A DNA stretch of 8,637 bases from Lachnospiraceae bacterium UBA7598 (lineage in GTDB: Bacteria > Bacillota > Clostridia > Lachnospirales > Lachnospiraceae): the NCBI GenBank assembly GCA_002474415.1, contig DLQV01000071.1, positions 1 to 8,637 on the forward strand. Direction: 5' to 3'. Under the pieces are notes generated by a model. The model did no database searches, was not told the origin of the DNA, and saw only the letters and a program-made list of their open reading frames with translations. A program made the translations under genes and the position numbers. Every line of letters starts with the position of its first letter. Positions within the stretch are counted from its first letter, which is position 1. This document shows, one piece after another, positions 6,780 through 8,637 of this stretch.

Positions 6780-7008
6780 CCAACAGGAAGACGGGGTACA
6801 TTTCTTTCGGAAGAATAAATTTACAACTGCGCCGTAGTTCCATCACATAACGCTAATAGCGTAAATGTAAAGCTTTTATAAAACCAACCTGAAATCAATA
6901 TCGGCGCAAGGCGATACATCAAAGATGTACCGCAGGACTTGTAAACTTTTTTGTAGAAAGAGAATGTACCCCGTCTTCCGTCACCTCGAGAAAACTTATA
7001 TCTAAAAC
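6776..7008 (-). ncRNA. Right copy of the structured repeat element, downstream of ilvE
   Basis: A 233-bp inverted relative of 6217-6423. Read on minus, P1 pairs 6979-6956 with 6808-6786: 23 pairs and one unpaired C, the same bulged C as in the left copy. P2 joins AAGTTTACAA (6948-6939) to the complementary strand near 6818-6827, with one G-U pair. P3 pairs CGGCGCA with TGCGCCG (plus positions 6902-6908 and 6828-6834). Two extra local hairpins lie at 6911-6933 (arms TACATC/GATGTA) and 6850-6862 (ACGCT/AGCGT). Stem sequences differ from the left copy but stay paired. It begins 15 bases after the ilvE stop on the same strand, so it would form part of the ilvE 3' end if that transcript reads on. 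No T tract follows P1, so it is not a standard terminator. Confidence 0.6.
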
Positions 7009-7023
7009 AATTCCCTCATAGAC

Positions 7024-8046
7024 TTACATAATCTTGTGAACCCAGCCTTCCGGTCCTTCAATCTCGCCCATCTGGATTCCGGTAAGTGTCTCACGCAGTT
7101 TCTTTGTGTATGGTCCCATTTCTTCCATTCCACTTGGGAAGCAGATCTCTTTGCCATGATCAACAACCTTTCCAATTGGAGAAATAACTGCTGCAGTACC
7201 GCAGAGTCCACACTCTGCAAAATCAGGTACTTCTGAGAATTTAACCTGTCTGTGCTCTACCGGCATATGCAGATACTTTTCAGCAACAACCATCAGAGAT
7301 CTTCTTGTAATGGAAGGTAAAATACTGTCTGACTTTGGTGTTACGAATTTTCCGTCTTTGGTAATGAAAATGAAGTTTGCTCCACCGGTCTCCTCTACAT
7401 AAGTTCTTGTAGCAGGATCCAGATACATATTCTCAGCATATCCCTGAGCATGTGCATCTACGATTGCATGTAAACTCATAGCGTAGTTCAGTCCGGCTTT
7501 GATATGTCCGGTTCCGTGAGGTGCTGCACGGTCAAAATCAGAAACACGGATTGTAATTGGCTTTGCGCCGCCCTTGAAGTAAGGACCAACCGGTGTACAA
7601 AATACACGGAACTGATACTCATCTGCCGGCTTAACGCCGATAACCGGGTTACTTCCGAACATATATGGACGGATGTAAAGAGTTGCTCCAGAGCCATATG
7701 GTGGTACCCAGTCAATGTTTGCTTCCACCGTCTTTACGACTGCATCTACCCACTTATCTTCTGGATATACAGGCATCTCCAGACGCTTGCAGGAATCTGC
7801 CATACGGGATGCATTTAAGTCAGGACGGAAAATAACGATCTGTCCCTTCTCTGTTGTATATGCCTTCAAACCTTCAAAACATGTCTGTGCATACTGAAGC
7901 ACGCCTGCACACTCACTCAGAGTAACGGTTGCGTCATCTGTCAGCACACCGTCATCCCATGCACCATTCTTGTAGTTTGATACGAAACGCTTATCTGTCT
8001 GCACATAGCCAAAGCCGAGTGAAGACCAATCAATATTTTTGCTCAT
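7024..8046 (-). CDS. ilvE: Branched-chain amino acid aminotransferase
   Basis: This PLP enzyme of fold type IV interconverts leucine, isoleucine and valine with their 2-oxo acids, using glutamate/2-oxoglutarate, in the cytoplasm. At 340 residues it fits the longer branched-chain aminotransferase group (IlvE_II type, also in eukaryotic BCATs). Visible signatures are QTCFEGLKAY (54-63), YIRPYMFGS (124-132), GHIKAGLNYAMSL (180-192) with Lys183 as the PLP Schiff-base lysine, YVEETGGANFIFI (216-228) and CGTAAVISPIG (282-292) near the cofactor phosphate. The start is ATG with AAAGGAAG eight bases upstream. ridA lies 130 bp upstream on the same strand. That gap has a candidate promoter but no T-box element that I can see. 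The 3' side runs directly into the repeat island. Confidence 0.96.
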   Translation of the reverse strand: MSKNIDWSSLGFGYVQTDKRFVSNYKNGAWDDGVLTDDATVTLSECAGVLQYAQTCFEGLKAYTTEKGQIVIFRPDLNASRMADSCKRLEMPVYPEDKWVDAVVKTVEANIDWVPPYGSGATLYIRPYMFGSNPVIGVKPADEYQFRVFCTPVGPYFKGGAKPITIRVSDFDRAAPHGTGHIKAGLNYAMSLHAIVDAHAQGYAENMYLDPATRTYVEETGGANFIFITKDGKFVTPKSDSILPSITRRSLMVVAEKYLHMPVEHRQVKFSEVPDFAECGLCGTAAVISPIGKVVDHGKEICFPSGMEEMGPYTKKLRETLTGIQMGEIEGPEGWVHKIM

Positions 8047-8088
8047 GATCTATTACTTCCTTTCCCTCATGCGTATTATCTGCCCTTT

Positions 8089-8116
8089 ATTTTACCACGC
8101 ATATGTAATTATGCAA
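8089..8116 (-). promoter_or_regulatory. Possible ilvE promoter with a small inverted repeat
   Basis: On the minus strand TTGCAT (8111-8116) and TAAAAT (8089-8094, 5 of 6 to the -10 consensus) are 16 bp apart, about 45 bases before the ilvE start. The spacer contains the inverted repeat GCATA/TATGC (8099-8103 and 8110-8114), which could be an operator. The -35 is weak (3 of 6). CAAGCA/TGCTTG (8114-8119 and 8144-8149) could form a loose hairpin just upstream. Confidence 0.4.
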
Positions 8117-8176
8117 GCAGAAAATAACATAATCGAGCGATTTTGCTTGTTTTAACTGTTCAAAATGTTTATTTTA

Positions 8177-8557
8177 TTATTTTTTGAGTGCAATTGCCTC
8201 GATTTCAATCTTCACGTCCTTTGGAAGTCTTGCAACCTCTACACAGGAACGCGCCGGACAGTCCTTCTCAAAGAATGTCGCATATACTTCATTCACTGCG
8301 GCGAAATCATTCATATCCTTGATAAATACGGTTGTCTTTATCACATGGTCTGCATCACTGCCTGCCTCGTTTAACAGTGCAATCAGGTTTCCAATCGCCT
8401 GCTTTGCCTGTGCCTTGACATCGCCTGTCTCAAGTTCACCTGTCTCCGGAATGATCGGAATCATACCAGATGTATAAATCATATCTCCCACTGCAATTGC
8501 CTGTGAATACGGTCCAATTGCTGCCGGTGCCTTTGGTGTCTGAATCACTGTCTTCAT
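8177..8557 (-). CDS. ridA: RidA family 2-iminobutanoate/2-iminopropanoate deaminase
   Basis: RidA hydrolyses reactive enamine/imine intermediates such as 2-aminoacrylate, released by PLP-dependent serine/threonine dehydratases, to harmless 2-oxo acids and ammonia; it is a cytoplasmic trimer. At 126 residues the protein is of standard length. It shows AIGPYSQAI (13-21), YTSGMIP (28-34), the ..CPARSCVEVARLPKDVKIEIEAIA C-terminal block (from 100), with Arg103 as the substrate-carboxylate arginine and Glu120 as the conserved acidic residue. The start is ATG with AGGAGGT nine bases upstream. It sits directly before ilvE. IlvE is one of the enzymes shown in Salmonella to lose activity when RidA is absent, so the neighbourhood fits the known role. 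Confidence 0.95.
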   Translation of the reverse strand: MKTVIQTPKAPAAIGPYSQAIAVGDMIYTSGMIPIIPETGELETGDVKAQAKQAIGNLIALLNEAGSDADHVIKTTVFIKDMNDFAAVNEVYATFFEKDCPARSCVEVARLPKDVKIEIEAIALKK

Positions 8558-8571
8558 AATATAAGTACCTC

Positions 8572-8637
8572 CTATTGTGGTGTTGCCCCCTCACATTCGT
8601 TCGGCGGCATGTCGTCGGCGCATCCTAAATATGTGCT
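8572..8637 (-). CDS. Possible C-terminal end of an unidentified upstream gene
   Basis: One minus-strand frame is open from the window edge to a TAG at 8574-8572, giving 21 residues that end ADDMPPNECEGATPQ. Its stop overlaps the ridA ribosome binding site, the arrangement expected in an operon. It is too short to identify, and the open frame could be chance; the other two frames have stops within this stretch. Confidence 0.3.
   Translation of the reverse strand, partial: STYLGCADDMPPNECEGATPQ

Larger units (their letters stand above)
6217..7008. repeat. 792-bp composite bounded by 57-bp terminal inverted repeats
   Basis: 6217-6273 and 6952-7008 are inverted copies agreeing at 52 of 57 positions. 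The outermost 21 bp match perfectly (6217-6237 with 6988-7008). A second inner inverted match, 6371-6423 with 6776-6828, agrees at 47 of 53. Between the two arms lie hairpins and a tandem repeat but no transposase or other gene. A clear target-site duplication was not found: GGGAAT occurs outside both ends but belongs to the repeat itself. The right border is only 15 bp from the ilvE stop codon. It could be one non-autonomous (MITE-like) element or two elements that landed in opposite directions. Confidence 0.6.

Noticed and set aside
6661..6846. 61-codon minus-strand open frame with repeated KFC motifs
   Set aside because: The repeated motif comes from the ~45-bp tandem repeat, the start lies inside the right element, and there is no clear ribosome binding site or recognisable domain.
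6217..7008. Retron-type or group II intron RNA
   Set aside because: There is no reverse transcriptase gene in or next to the island, and no recognisable domain V or msr/msd arrangement.
8047..8176. T-box or other riboswitch ahead of ilvE
   Set aside because: The gap is only 130 bp and contains no T-box core sequence or antiterminator that I can recognise.

Overview
The window looks like chromosome from a low-GC Gram-positive gut-type Firmicute, most likely Lachnospiraceae (class Clostridia). The evidence is the AT-rich sequence, strong AGGAGG-type ribosome binding sites, and a multidomain sensor GGDEF/EAL protein and HEAT-methyltransferase of a kind I associate with that family. The genus cannot be fixed from the sequence. 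Every recognisable gene is on the minus strand, so transcription runs from high to low coordinates.

Right end (about 8637 to 7024): the possible tail of an unidentified gene, then ridA (imine/enamine deaminase), then ilvE (branched-chain aminotransferase) with a candidate promoter of its own. RidA is known in enterobacteria to protect PLP enzymes, including IlvE, from 2-aminoacrylate, so the pairing makes functional sense.

Middle (about 7023 to 6061): a gene-free stretch of about 960 bp packed with repeats. Two related copies of a structured element (6217-6423, read on plus; 6776-7008, read on minus) face each other around a 352-bp spacer. The spacer holds a row of hairpins and an approximately 45-bp tandem repeat. 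The two copies differ at several stem positions, but the partner base has changed as well, so a fold is being kept rather than just a sequence. This is the most interesting part of the window.

Left side (6060 to 1): a membrane-anchored amidase_2 peptidoglycan hydrolase, then a tight four-gene run. It consists of a HEAT-repeat SAM methyltransferase starting at TTG, a sensor protein with intact GGDEF and EAL domains, thiD, and the first 105 codons of cytX (hydroxymethylpyrimidine transporter). Gaps are 4, 10 and 51 bp, and a good sigma-A-type promoter lies before the first gene. ThiD and CytX form a hydroxymethylpyrimidine salvage pair. I see no TPP riboswitch ahead of them, and they appear to be transcribed behind the c-di-GMP gene.

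No tRNA, rRNA, CRISPR array or transposase gene was seen.
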